From: Rhodanobacteraceae bacterium UBA703
GTDB taxonomy: Bacteria; Pseudomonadota; Gammaproteobacteria; Xanthomonadales; Rhodanobacteraceae
Assembly: GCA_002297645.1 (NCBI GenBank)
Contig: DBMH01000065.1
Coordinates: 1 to 18,521, forward strand
DNA length: 18,521 nt
Direction of reading: 5' to 3'
Positions 7,531 through 15,169 of the stretch are shown one piece after another. The notes under the pieces were generated by a model that did not search any database, was not told the DNA's origin, and saw nothing but the letters and a program-made list of their open reading frames with translations. The position numbers and the translations under genes are program-made. The number at the start of each line of letters is the position of its first letter. Within the stretch, counting starts at the first letter, position 1.

Positions 7531-8433
7531 ATGTCCAAGGTTTCGGTTCCCCTTCTCCTGGTCACCGCGCTGCTCGCCGGCTGTGCCGGTGCGCCGAAGA
7601 CACGCGAGGCGCCCGTCGCCGCCCCCCAGGTCCAGGTCCCGGCACCGGTCGCGTCGGCCGGGCCCGCGCCGGACGACAACCTGAACGCCGTCGCGTGGAC
7701 GCAGACCGCCGTCGAGCACGACCTGATTTACCGCGAGGTGTACCGCGTCGCCGGCGAGAAGCTTCCCGGCGCGATGAAGAGCCCGAAATGGGACGCACTG
7801 GCGAAGGAGGACCGCCAGCAGCCGCTGAAGGGACTGAAGCCGGCCGTCATCCTCGACATCGACGAGACCGTGCTCGACAACTCGCCCTACCAGGCGCGCC
7901 TGGTGCGTGACGGTGCCAGCTACAACGAGGCGACCTGGGCGGCCTGGTGCCGTGAGAAGGCCGCCAAGCCGATGCCGGGCGCGCTGGAGTTCACGCGCCT
8001 GGCGGCCAGGCACGGCGTGACCGTGTTCTACCTGTCCAACCGCGCCCAGGACCTCAACGCCGCGACGCTGGAGAACCTGCGCGAAGCTGGCTTCCCGGTC
8101 GCCGGCGAAGAGGTCTTCCTCGGCCTCGGAACGGTCGTCGACGGCTGCGAGCAGAACGGCAGCGAAAAGGGCTGCCGGCGCCAGCTGGTCGGGCGCAAGT
8201 ATCGTGTCCTGATGCAGTTCGGCGACCAGCTCGGCGACTTCGTCGACGTGCTCGCGAACACGCCGGACGGCCGCCGCGCGGCGGTGGCGCCGTATCTCGA
8301 CTGGGTCGGCGACCGCTGGTTCGTGCTGCCCAACCCCACCTACGGTTCCTGGGAGCCGGCGCTGTTCAACAACGCCTGGTCCGAGCCGGCGGAATCGCGC
8401 CGCCGGGCCAAGATCGAAGCGCTTCGCTACTGA
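7531..8433 (+). CDS. 5'-nucleotidase / acid phosphatase, lipoprotein e(P4) family
   Basis: A 300-residue lipoprotein of the HAD superfamily (class C acid phosphatase type). The signal sequence MSKVSVPLLLVTALLAGC ends at lipidated Cys18; the next residue is Ala, which predicts outer-membrane sorting. HAD motif I is ILDIDET with nucleophile Asp109 and acid/base Asp111, motif II is YLSNR (Ser169), and motif IV is GDQLGDF (Asp232 and Asp236). The W-x-Q-x-A-V-E segment (57-62) and AWCREKAAKPMPGA (138-151) match P4 proteins. The H. influenzae homologue dephosphorylates NMN and 5'-nucleotides outside the cell so nucleosides can be taken up; the same role in nucleotide or phosphate scavenging is inferred here. 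The start at 7531 has GGAG (7522-7525) five bases upstream and leads directly into the lipoprotein signal; an ATG at 7510 is less likely. Confidence 0.93.
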   Translation: MSKVSVPLLLVTALLAGCAGAPKTREAPVAAPQVQVPAPVASAGPAPDDNLNAVAWTQTAVEHDLIYREVYRVAGEKLPGAMKSPKWDALAKEDRQQPLKGLKPAVILDIDETVLDNSPYQARLVRDGASYNEATWAAWCREKAAKPMPGALEFTRLAARHGVTVFYLSNRAQDLNAATLENLREAGFPVAGEEVFLGLGTVVDGCEQNGSEKGCRRQLVGRKYRVLMQFGDQLGDFVDVLANTPDGRRAAVAPYLDWVGDRWFVLPNPTYGSWEPALFNNAWSEPAESRRRAKIEALRY

Positions 8434-8600
8434 TGATTTCTTATAAAACAGTAGGTTATGGATCAATTCTTCAGGCGTTGCGCAAGAGTTGTCTTTAACG
8501 TACTCTCTGCGCCCAGAAATTCGACGAACGGCTGCCGCGCCCCGATCACCGCCAGTCCGACGAAGATACCGGTTTCCCCCTCCGGCTGTTGCCGGATTGA
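8434..8600 (+). ncRNA. AT-rich 3' region, candidate 3'-UTR or small RNA
   Basis: The stretch from the phosphatase stop to the terminator has no convincing gene. By hand count only 36 of the 90 bases at 8431-8520 are G/C, in a region otherwise near two-thirds G/C. It contains TTATAAAA (8441-8448), a good -10-like string but without a matching -35. A hairpin TCCGGC-TGTT-GCCGGA (8581-8596) stands just before the terminator hairpin at 8601. The layout fits a long structured 3'-UTR or a small RNA ending at 8634. It may also be acquired or decayed DNA. The function is unproven. Confidence 0.3.
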
Positions 8601-8634
8601 CCCGGCCAGGCCTCCTCCTGCCGGGTTTTTCTTT
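8601..8634 (+). terminator. Intrinsic (rho-independent) terminator
   Basis: CCCGGC + AGG (8601-8606, 8608-8610) pairs with CCT + GCCGGG (8617-8625), with one bulged C and a 6-base loop. The stem is followed at once by TTTTTCTTT (8626-8634). This is the clearest intrinsic terminator in the window. It ends transcription from the phosphatase gene or from a small RNA downstream of it. Confidence 0.88.
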
Positions 8635-8708
8635 GCCCGACGACGGCTCCGCGACTGAACCGCAGGCATACGGAGGGCGCCGGGATGCCCGCGTTTCGTG
8701 TTTCCCGG

Positions 8709-8738
8709 GTGACGCCGGTAGCCGGGCACTGCTACAGT
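8709..8738 (+). promoter_or_regulatory. Candidate promoter of the lipoprotein gene
   Basis: GTGACG (8709-8714) and TACAGT (8733-8738) are separated by 18 bp and resemble -35 and -10 boxes. They lie after the terminator at 8634 and about 98 bases before the ATG at 8837. The transcript leader would contain the hairpin at 8753-8772. Confidence 0.4.
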
Positions 8739-8752
8739 GACCGGCTTTCCCG

Positions 8753-8772
8753 CCGGCGGCCCCTTCCGCCGG
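8753..8772 (+). other. Leader hairpin of the lipoprotein gene
   Basis: CCGGCGG (8753-8759) and CCGCCGG (8766-8772) form a perfect 7-bp stem with a 6-base loop in the predicted 5' leader. No T-run follows. A role in mRNA stability or control is possible but unproven. Confidence 0.3.
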
Positions 8773-8836
8773 GACGGCCGCATCGTCCGGGAAACGCGGA
8801 TTTTCCGTTGCCACCACGATTACCGGGGATTTCCAC

Positions 8837-9760
8837 ATGCGCAAGCCACTCGTCCGCGTCGCCCTCGCTGCGTCGCTCGCCCTCTTCTTCGCCGCCTGCG
8901 GCGACAAGCCGCCCGAAACCGCGGGCGCTCCGGCTTCCGCGCCGGCCGCCAGGTTCGACGGTCCGGACGGCGCCATCCAGCAGTCCGTCGTCCTGTTCAA
9001 GGCCGGCGACTTCGACGGCCTGATGAAGCACGCCATGCCGCCGGCCGAGTACGCCAAGGCCAAGGCCGACTGGGGCAAGGACAAGCAGCCGGTCACCGAC
9101 GAAGATCGCCAGAAGTTCGCCGAGACGATGGGCAAGCTGACCGAGGCCGACGCGGAGACGAAGATCTACGCCGAGATCGAGCCGCAGCTCAAGGCGTTCG
9201 ACGCGCAGTACCAGCAGCAGATCCCGATGTACGTCGCGATGGGCAGCGGCTACCTGCAGGGCATCGTGCAGCAGAACAAGGACATGTCCGACGCCGAGAA
9301 GCAGCAGGCGCTGGCCGCGATCAACGCGTTCGCCGGCTGGGTGCAGAAGACGCGCTTCACCGACCCGGATTCGGTCAAGAAGGTCATCGCGGTCGCCTCC
9401 AAGACGGCGCGCTCGCTGAACCTCAAGAGCGCCGACGAAGCGCACGACCTGAACTGGGATCAGGCGATGGAGAAGGCGCACCTCGGCTTCCAGGGCGTGA
9501 AGGACGCGCTCGCCGTGTACGGCCTGTCGCTCGACCAGACGCTGGACTCGGTCAAGTCCGAAGTGCTCTCCAACGACGGCAAGACCGCCAAGGTCAAGGT
9601 CAGCTACACGCTGTTCGACACGCCGATGAACGTCGAGACCGAGATGGTCAACGTCGACGGCCGCTGGTACGGCAAGCACGCGCTGGAAAAGGCGAAGGAC
9701 GCCGCCGCCGAGGATTCGTCGGCTTCCGAGGCCCCGGCGGACGCGCCGGAGAAGGATTGA
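8837..9760 (+). CDS. Putative lipoprotein of unknown function
   Basis: A 307-residue protein that I do not recognise. The N-terminus is a lipoprotein signal: MRK, a hydrophobic core, then FFAAC with Cys21. The -3 residue is Phe where Leu is usual, so the lipobox is slightly atypical. Gly at +2 suggests outer-membrane sorting. A Pro/Ala-rich linker (24-40) leads into a mostly helical, Lys/Asp/Gln-rich body (45-235). A beta-rich end follows (SEVLSNDGKTAKVKVSYTL to VDGRWY, about 238-280); its alternating strands and closing DGRWY resemble NTF2/DUF4878-type small domains in lipoproteins. The last 25 residues are acidic and Ala-rich. The start at 8837 has GGGG 8 bases upstream. It stands alone between the terminator at 8634 and the hairpins at 9771-9846. 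Confidence 0.8.
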   Translation: MRKPLVRVALAASLALFFAACGDKPPETAGAPASAPAARFDGPDGAIQQSVVLFKAGDFDGLMKHAMPPAEYAKAKADWGKDKQPVTDEDRQKFAETMGKLTEADAETKIYAEIEPQLKAFDAQYQQQIPMYVAMGSGYLQGIVQQNKDMSDAEKQQALAAINAFAGWVQKTRFTDPDSVKKVIAVASKTARSLNLKSADEAHDLNWDQAMEKAHLGFQGVKDALAVYGLSLDQTLDSVKSEVLSNDGKTAKVKVSYTLFDTPMNVETEMVNVDGRWYGKHALEKAKDAAAEDSSASEAPADAPEKD

Positions 9761-9770
9761 CGTTTCCCGC

Positions 9771-9796
9771 CTGCGCGCCGGTTCGCCGGTGCGCAG
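9771..9796 (+). terminator. Strong hairpin after the lipoprotein gene
   Basis: CTGCGCGCCGG-TTCG-CCGGTGCGCAG forms an 11-bp stem (one G-T wobble) closed by a TTCG tetraloop, starting 10 bases past the lipoprotein stop. No T-run follows. It may protect the 3' end of the mRNA or act together with the next hairpin in termination. Confidence 0.55.
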
Positions 9797-9818
9797 CGCG
9801 GAACGAGCGCTCCACCCG

Positions 9819-9855
9819 TGCGCCCGCGCTCCCCTGCGCGGGCGCATTCGTTTCC
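9819..9855 (+). terminator. Terminator-like hairpin before plsB
   Basis: TGCGCCCGCGC (9819-9829) and GCGCGGGCGCA (9836-9846) make a perfect 11-bp stem with a 6-base loop, followed by TTCGTTTCC (9847-9855), an imperfect T-tract. It probably ends lipoprotein transcription ahead of plsB. Confidence 0.65.
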
Positions 9856-9922
9856 GGGGAGTGGTCCGTACCGGCCGCGCATCGCCGCGCGGGTACCCGC
9901 CCCTGAAGTTCGCGACACGCTC

Positions 9923-9928
9923 TAAACT
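9923..9928 (+). promoter_or_regulatory. -10-like box abutting the plsB start
   Basis: TAAACT ends six bases before the plsB ATG (9935), so transcription would begin at or next to the start codon. No good -35 is seen at 16-18 bp. GGAG (9931-9934) directly touches the ATG, too close for normal Shine-Dalgarno use. This suggests a leaderless or near-leaderless mRNA. Confidence 0.3.
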
Positions 9929-9934
9929 CCGGAG

Positions 9935-12457
9935 ATGAACGACATTTCCCCGGCCGCTCCCGCGGCCTCCGGCGCGCCGGCCGGATTCCGCTGGTTCGGT
10001 GCGTTGCTGCGGCCCTGGATCCGCCTCCGCCGCGTGCCCGAGGACGTGCACGCGCTGCTGCCGGACGACGACCGTCCCACCGTCTACGTCATCGAGCGCC
10101 ACGGCCTGTCCGATGCGCTGATCCTCGAGCGTGCCTGCGTCGAAGCCGGCCTGCCCTCGCCCTGGGCCGCCGCCGACCGCCTGCCGATCAAGCGCCGCCA
10201 TGCCATCGTGTCGCTGTCGCCGCGCCCGCGCCTGTTCCGGCGCACGCGCCCGACGCGTTCGGAAACCCTCAGCCATCTCGCCGACGCGGTGCGCGCGCAC
10301 GCGGAACTCGACGTACGCGTCGTTCCCGTCTCCATCTTCGTCGGCCGCGCGCCGGCGCGCGAGTCGGGCTGGTTCAGCGTGCTGTTCTCGGAGAACTGGG
10401 TCGTCGTCGGCCGTTTCCGCCGCCTGCTCGCCTTGCTCCTGAACGGGCGCGACACCGTCGTGCAGTTCGCCGCGCCGGTATCCCTGCGCGAACTCGCCGT
10501 GCCCGAGGCCGACAGCGAGCGCGGCGTGCGCAAGCTGCAGCGCATCCTGCGCGTGCACTTCCGCCGCATCCGCGCCGCGGTGATCGGTCCGGACCTCTCG
10601 CACCGCCGCACGCTGATCGACAGCGTCGTCAACGCCGCGCCGGTGCAGCAGGCGATCGACGCCAACGCGAACAAGGAGGGCATTCCACGCGACAAGGCCA
10701 CCGCGAAGGCGCGCGGGTTCGCGTGGGAGATCGCGGCCGACCAGTCGCACCTGGTCGTGCGTTCCGCCTCGTTCCTGCTGACCGCGCTGTGGGAAAAGAT
10801 CTACCGCGGCATCCGCATGAACCATTTCGACAAGCTGCGCGAAGTGGTTCCCGGCCACGAAGTAATCTTCGTGCCCTGCCACCGCAGCACGACCGACGAT
10901 GCGGTGCTGCCGTACCTGCTCTACCGCAACGGCCTGCCGGTGCCGCACATCGCCGCCGGCGTGAACCTGAACCTGCCGCTGATCGGACCGATCCTGCGCC
11001 GCGGCGGCGCGTTCTTCCTGCGCCGCAGCTTCAGCGACCCGTTCTATTCGACGGTGTTCCGCGAGTACATGAGCCAGCTCATCTCGCGCGGCATTTCGCT
11101 GATGTACTTCATCGAAGGCGGCCGCTCGCGTACCGGCCGCATGCTCGACTCGCGCGGCGGCCTGCTGTCGATGACGCTGCGCAGCTTCCTGCGCCAGCCC
11201 GACCGTCCCGTCGTGTTCCAGCCGGTCTACATCGGCTACGAGAAGATCATGGAGGGCGAGTCCTACGCGGGCGAACTCTCCGGCAAGCCGAAGGAAAAGG
11301 AATCCTGGGGCGGCTTGATCCGCAGCCTCGGCGCGCTGCGCCGCAACTACGGCGCGGTGACGGTCAATTTCGGCGAGGCGCTGTTCCTGACGCCGCTGCT
11401 CGACGAGATCGCGCCGGACTGGCGGGAGGCGACCGCGGATCCCGAGGCCAAGCCGCAGTGGCTCAAGAGCGCGGTCGACTCGCTCGGCGAGCGCATCCTC
11501 GTCAACATCAACCGCGCCGCGCACGCCAACCCGATCAACCTGCTCGCCCTGACGATCCTGGCGACGCCCAAGCACGCGATCGCCGAAGCGGACCTCGTCG
11601 CCCAGCTCGACCTCTGCAAGGCCTTGCTGACCGACGTGCCGTATTCCGATCGCGTCACGGTGGCGACGCTGTCGGCGCCCGAGATCATCGCCTACGGCGA
11701 ACAGATGCAGTGGATCCGCCGCGTCGCGCACCCGCTCGGCGACGTCCTGACGGTGGACGAGAAGCCCGGCATCCTGCTCAGCTACTTCGGCAACAACATC
11801 GCGCACCTGTTCGCGACGGCCTCGTGGGTCGCCTGCTGCTTCAACAACAACCGCCGGCTCGCGCGCGCCTCGATCCTGCGCCTCGGCCGGCTGGTCTACC
11901 CATTCATCCAGTCCGAGCTGTTCCTGCCGTGGAGCGAGGCCGAGTTCGGCGAGCGCATCCAGGCGACGATCGAGTTCTTCCAGGCGCGCGGACTGCTCTC
12001 GACCGTCGAGGGCACCGACGGCCGCATCCTCGAGCGCGGTCCCGGCCAGAGCAATTCGGCCTTCCGCCTGCGCGTGCTCGCACAGACGCTGATGCCCGCG
12101 ATCGAGCGCTACTACATCGGCCTGGCCCTGCTGGTGAAGAACGGCCCGCACGCGCTGAGCGCCGGCGAGCTGGAGACCCTCTGTCACCAGACGGCACAGC
12201 GCCTGTCGCTGCTGCACGAGATGAACGCACCGGAGTTCTTCGACAAGGCCCTGTTCCGCGGCTTCATCCAGAAGCTGCGCGAGCGCCGCGTCGTTTCGGC
12301 CGACGGCGACGGCAAGCTCGTCTTCGACGCCGGGCTGGAGACCGTCACGAAGGACGCGCGCGTGATCCTCTCGCGCGAGATCCGCCACGGCATCCTGAAG
12401 CTCACGCCGGAAGCGAAGGCGGAGCTGGGACGGGTGGACGACGGCGGCGGCGAGTAG
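9935..12457 (+). CDS. plsB: Glycerol-3-phosphate 1-O-acyltransferase PlsB
   Basis: An 840-residue inner-membrane-associated enzyme (E. coli PlsB is 807) that acylates sn-glycerol-3-phosphate to lysophosphatidate, the first step of phospholipid synthesis. Acyltransferase block I is CHRSTTDD with catalytic His316 and Asp321 (H-x4-D kept). Block II is GAFFLRR (358-364), block III EGGRSRTG (394-401) and block IV VFQPVYIGYE (427-436). The HIAAGVNLN segment, STVFREYM, KEKESWGG and the C-terminal INAPEFFDK-like motif (MNAPEFFDKALF) are PlsB hallmarks absent from PlsC and PlsY. Odd point: E. coli has HRSHMDY where this protein has HRSTTDD. No alternative downstream ATG fits, so 9935 is kept despite GGAG touching it. 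The regulator gene follows 66 bp downstream on the same strand with no clear terminator between, so they may be co-transcribed. Confidence 0.95.
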   Translation: MNDISPAAPAASGAPAGFRWFGALLRPWIRLRRVPEDVHALLPDDDRPTVYVIERHGLSDALILERACVEAGLPSPWAAADRLPIKRRHAIVSLSPRPRLFRRTRPTRSETLSHLADAVRAHAELDVRVVPVSIFVGRAPARESGWFSVLFSENWVVVGRFRRLLALLLNGRDTVVQFAAPVSLRELAVPEADSERGVRKLQRILRVHFRRIRAAVIGPDLSHRRTLIDSVVNAAPVQQAIDANANKEGIPRDKATAKARGFAWEIAADQSHLVVRSASFLLTALWEKIYRGIRMNHFDKLREVVPGHEVIFVPCHRSTTDDAVLPYLLYRNGLPVPHIAAGVNLNLPLIGPILRRGGAFFLRRSFSDPFYSTVFREYMSQLISRGISLMYFIEGGRSRTGRMLDSRGGLLSMTLRSFLRQPDRPVVFQPVYIGYEKIMEGESYAGELSGKPKEKESWGGLIRSLGALRRNYGAVTVNFGEALFLTPLLDEIAPDWREATADPEAKPQWLKSAVDSLGERILVNINRAAHANPINLLALTILATPKHAIAEADLVAQLDLCKALLTDVPYSDRVTVATLSAPEIIAYGEQMQWIRRVAHPLGDVLTVDEKPGILLSYFGNNIAHLFATASWVACCFNNNRRLARASILRLGRLVYPFIQSELFLPWSEAEFGERIQATIEFFQARGLLSTVEGTDGRILERGPGQSNSAFRLRVLAQTLMPAIERYYIGLALLVKNGPHALSAGELETLCHQTAQRLSLLHEMNAPEFFDKALFRGFIQKLRERRVVSADGDGKLVFDAGLETVTKDARVILSREIRHGILKLTPEAKAELGRVDDGGGE

Positions 12458-12523
12458 GCGGCAGCGGAAGGATCGTCGGTTCGGTCGGCGGAGCCGGCAT
12501 CTTTCACGTGGAAACCGGGAGGC

Positions 12524-14980
12524 ATGGCGACTCAGTCATTGAAACAGTACCGCTTCGGCCGTTTCGTGCTGGATCCGCAGGCGCGCGAGCTGTACGAGGA
12601 CGGGCGTCTGGTCGCGCTGGCGCCGAAGGTACTCGACGCCTTGTTGTGGCTGTTCGAGCATCGTGAGCGCGCGGTCGGTCGCGACGAACTCGGCGCGGCG
12701 ATCTGGGGCACGGCGGATTTCACCGACGGGCAGTTGGACCAGCTGATCTGGGGACTGCGGCGCGCGCTCGGCGACAGCAGCAGCGAGCGCACCGTGATCC
12801 GCACGGTGCCGCGCTTCGGCTACCGCTGGGTCGCCGACGTCGAGCCGGTGATGCCGCCCGGCGACGCGGACACCGTCCCGGCCGCGATCGCCGACGAGGA
12901 GCCGCCAGTCGCGACCGGGACCGTCGCGATTCCGGCGGCCGGAAAGGTGCCTCGCCGACTCCCGCGGCTCGTGCTCGGCGCTCTCGTCCTGCTGGTGCTG
13001 GCTGCGGCCGCGGGGTCGCTGCATTGGTGGCATCGGCCCGCGGCGAAGGACGCGGAGCCGGCGACTGCGTCCGCCGCACCGGCGACGGCGTCCCTGGTGG
13101 CCGTGCTGCCGGTCGCGATGGATCCCGAGTCGGATAGCCAGTGGGCGTGGTTGCGGCTGGGGTTGATGGACCTGCTCGCCGCGCGCCTGGTCGAGGGCGG
13201 TGTCCACGTCGTCCCGGCGCACAACATCGTGGCCCTGTTGGGGGATCGTGGCGACAGTTCTCCGAGCGTGGAAGAAATCCGCGAGGCCACCGGCGCGACC
13301 ATCGTCGTCGCGCCGTCGATCCAGCGCACCGGTGACGGCTGGCGCCTGCGGCTGGACCTGACCGGCCTGGACGGGGCGCGCGAGATCGAGGTGCACGAGA
13401 GCGAGCCCACGGCCACGGCGCGCCACGCGGCCGATCGCGTGCTGGTGATGATGAACAGCGCACCGGTCACCGGGCGTCTCGGCGAGGAGCGGCCCGGCGA
13501 GGACGAAATCGCGCTGCGTATCAACGCGGCCGTCGCCAGCCAGCGCTTCGATCTCGCGCAGCAGCTCCTGGACGAAGTGCCGCCCGCGCTGCGCCATGCA
13601 CCGCAGGTGCGCTTCATGGGCGTCCACGTCCTGCTAGCGCAGGACAGGACGACGGAGGCGCTAGCCGAGCTGGAAGCCCTGGCCGGTACGGACATGGACC
13701 TCTCCCTGCGTTCGAGCGTCCTGCAGGGTTGGGGGGCGGCCCTCGTCCACAGCGGACGTCCCGCGGAGGCCCTGGAGCAGCTCGACCACGCCGTCGAGGC
13801 GGCCAGGAAGGGACGTTCGGCGGAGAACTACGGCTCCGCGCTGCGAAGCCGCGCCGTCGTGAACGCCATGCTCGGACGCTGGTCCGGGGCAGACGCCGAT
13901 TTCGCCCAGGCGCACGTCGCCTTGGAGATGATCGGCGACAGCCTCGGCCTGGCGGAACTGGAGACGAGCGAAGCCGGCGCGCTCATCAACCGGCAGCGCT
14001 ACGCCGAAGCGGCCGTGCTGCAGGCGCGGGCGATCGAGCGCCTGGAGCGATTTCCCGCCGGCGAGGCTCTGAGGGTCGCCTATGGCAACAAGATCGCGAT
14101 GGAACTGGACCTGCTCGACACGCCGGCCGCGCTCGCGACCGCGTCGCGGGCGCTGCGAAGCATCGAGAAGACTCCGTCGAACGGGCGCGCCGATCCGGTG
14201 CTGGCCCTGCACATCAGCCGTGCGGACCTCGCGGGCGGACGCTTCGAGGAGGCGGAACGCAGGCTCCTCGCCGTCCGGGCAGGACTCGATCCGGCGGCGT
14301 CTCCGGATCGCTATTCCAGTGCGCAATCCCTGCTCGCGCAACTGGCGTTCGAGCGGGGACAAGCCGCCGAGGCGGTGCGTCTTGCCACTCAGGTCGAAGC
14401 ACTGCGCTCGATGCCGGCCCTGGCCGCAGCGCATTTCGCGCGGGGGCGATCCGCGGCGGCGCTCCTTCGCGTTCGCGCGTTGCTGGCGCAGCAGCAGGCG
14501 GGGGAGGCGCATGCGGTTTTGCGATCGCTGGCCCAGTGGGCGGGCGGGGTCGCCGATCCCGTCGTGCTCGTGCATCTCCGGTCGGCCCAGGCGCTGGTGA
14601 GCGCTCGGGAAGATTCTCCCGAGGTCGCCGCCCGGCATTTCGACATGGCCCTGGAGGCCGCGTCGAAGGCAACGCCGGCGAGTCTGGCCAAGGTCGTGGT
14701 CGCCTACGGCACCCAACTGCTGGACGCCGGCGAAATCGGGCCGGCGACGCGCGTCATCGGGCGCGTCGCGCAATGGGCGGAACGGGATTTCGACTGCGCT
14801 CTGCTGCAGGTCCGGCTCTACCACGCGCTGGGTCAGCCGGAGCCGTGGCGGCGCGCGCTGGCCACGGCGCAATCCTTGGCCGGCGAGCGTCGTATTTCGC
14901 CGGCCCTGGCCGCCGCACCGGCTCCGATTCCGGCGCGCGGTCTCGCCGAACCCGTTCCGGCGCCGTCCTCTCCGGACTGA
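12524..14980 (+). CDS. Membrane-anchored winged-helix regulator with TPR region (CadC/ToxR-like)
   Basis: An 818-residue one-component regulator. Residues 9-104 form an OmpR/PhoB-type winged helix (FGRFVLDPQ start, LAPKVLDALLWL helix, the recognition-helix segment with LIWGLRRALGD, wing RTVPRFGYRWV). A Pro/Ala linker (107-145) leads to one membrane segment at about 147-168, placing the C-terminal part in the periplasm. Residues 191-310 start with LVAVLPVAMD and resemble a TolB-N/FlgO-like alpha/beta domain. Residues 330-790 are helical TPR-like repeats with many Ala/Leu-rich pairs, and the tail is Pro/Ala-rich. The expected mode is signal sensing in the periplasm and DNA binding in the cytoplasm without a kinase, as in CadC. 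GGGAGG ends one base before the ATG, an unusually tight spacing. The target genes are not known; the two secreted-protein genes downstream are candidates by position. Confidence 0.87.
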   Translation: MATQSLKQYRFGRFVLDPQARELYEDGRLVALAPKVLDALLWLFEHRERAVGRDELGAAIWGTADFTDGQLDQLIWGLRRALGDSSSERTVIRTVPRFGYRWVADVEPVMPPGDADTVPAAIADEEPPVATGTVAIPAAGKVPRRLPRLVLGALVLLVLAAAAGSLHWWHRPAAKDAEPATASAAPATASLVAVLPVAMDPESDSQWAWLRLGLMDLLAARLVEGGVHVVPAHNIVALLGDRGDSSPSVEEIREATGATIVVAPSIQRTGDGWRLRLDLTGLDGAREIEVHESEPTATARHAADRVLVMMNSAPVTGRLGEERPGEDEIALRINAAVASQRFDLAQQLLDEVPPALRHAPQVRFMGVHVLLAQDRTTEALAELEALAGTDMDLSLRSSVLQGWGAALVHSGRPAEALEQLDHAVEAARKGRSAENYGSALRSRAVVNAMLGRWSGADADFAQAHVALEMIGDSLGLAELETSEAGALINRQRYAEAAVLQARAIERLERFPAGEALRVAYGNKIAMELDLLDTPAALATASRALRSIEKTPSNGRADPVLALHISRADLAGGRFEEAERRLLAVRAGLDPAASPDRYSSAQSLLAQLAFERGQAAEAVRLATQVEALRSMPALAAAHFARGRSAAALLRVRALLAQQQAGEAHAVLRSLAQWAGGVADPVVLVHLRSAQALVSAREDSPEVAARHFDMALEAASKATPASLAKVVVAYGTQLLDAGEIGPATRVIGRVAQWAERDFDCALLQVRLYHALGQPEPWRRALATAQSLAGERRISPALAAAPAPIPARGLAEPVPAPSSPD

Positions 14981-15110
14981 TTCCCTCCCGCCGGCGGTAC
15001 CGGATCCCGGCTCGCGCGGGTCCGTGAGCTGCGCATGAGGTCCTTACGAAGCTTCCCGAGAGGCAGCGCGAATGCGTGTTCCGCCTCCGTCCCGCTAGGT
15101 TCGCCCGCTG

Positions 15111-15149
15111 CGCCGGCCGGATACCGCGGCCGGCGTCCCTTTCTTTTCC
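15111..15149 (+). terminator. Terminator after the regulator gene, 20 bases before the next start
   Basis: CGCCGGCCG (15111-15119) and CGGCCGGCG (15127-15135) form a perfect 9-bp GC stem with a 7-base loop, followed by TCCCTTTCTTTT (15136-15147). It fits an intrinsic terminator for the regulator mRNA. The next ATG lies at 15170 with GGGGAA at 15157, leaving little room for a promoter, so attenuation of the downstream gene is an alternative. Confidence 0.65.
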
Positions 15150-15169
15150 GTGTTCCGGGGAATCCTGCA

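Noticed and set aside
8458..8658. 66-codon plus-strand frame in the AT-rich island
   Set aside because: It reads through the intrinsic terminator at 8601-8634 and matches nothing recognised.
8463..8783. Minus-strand frame ending in a protein-like stretch (GIFVGLAVIGARQPF region)
   Set aside because: The last 40 residues look protein-like and could be a gene remnant, but the upstream part is Arg/Pro-rich, it crosses the terminator in antisense, and no family was recognised.
8732..12388. 1218-codon open frame on the minus strand across plsB and the lipoprotein gene
   Set aside because: It is antisense to two well-supported genes, has low-complexity Arg/Ala/Asp composition and no recognisable domain: a shadow of strong third-position GC bias.
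13661..14872. 403-codon minus-strand frame opposite the regulator TPR region
   Set aside because: Antisense shadow; the plus-strand frame has winged helix, membrane segment and TPR continuity.
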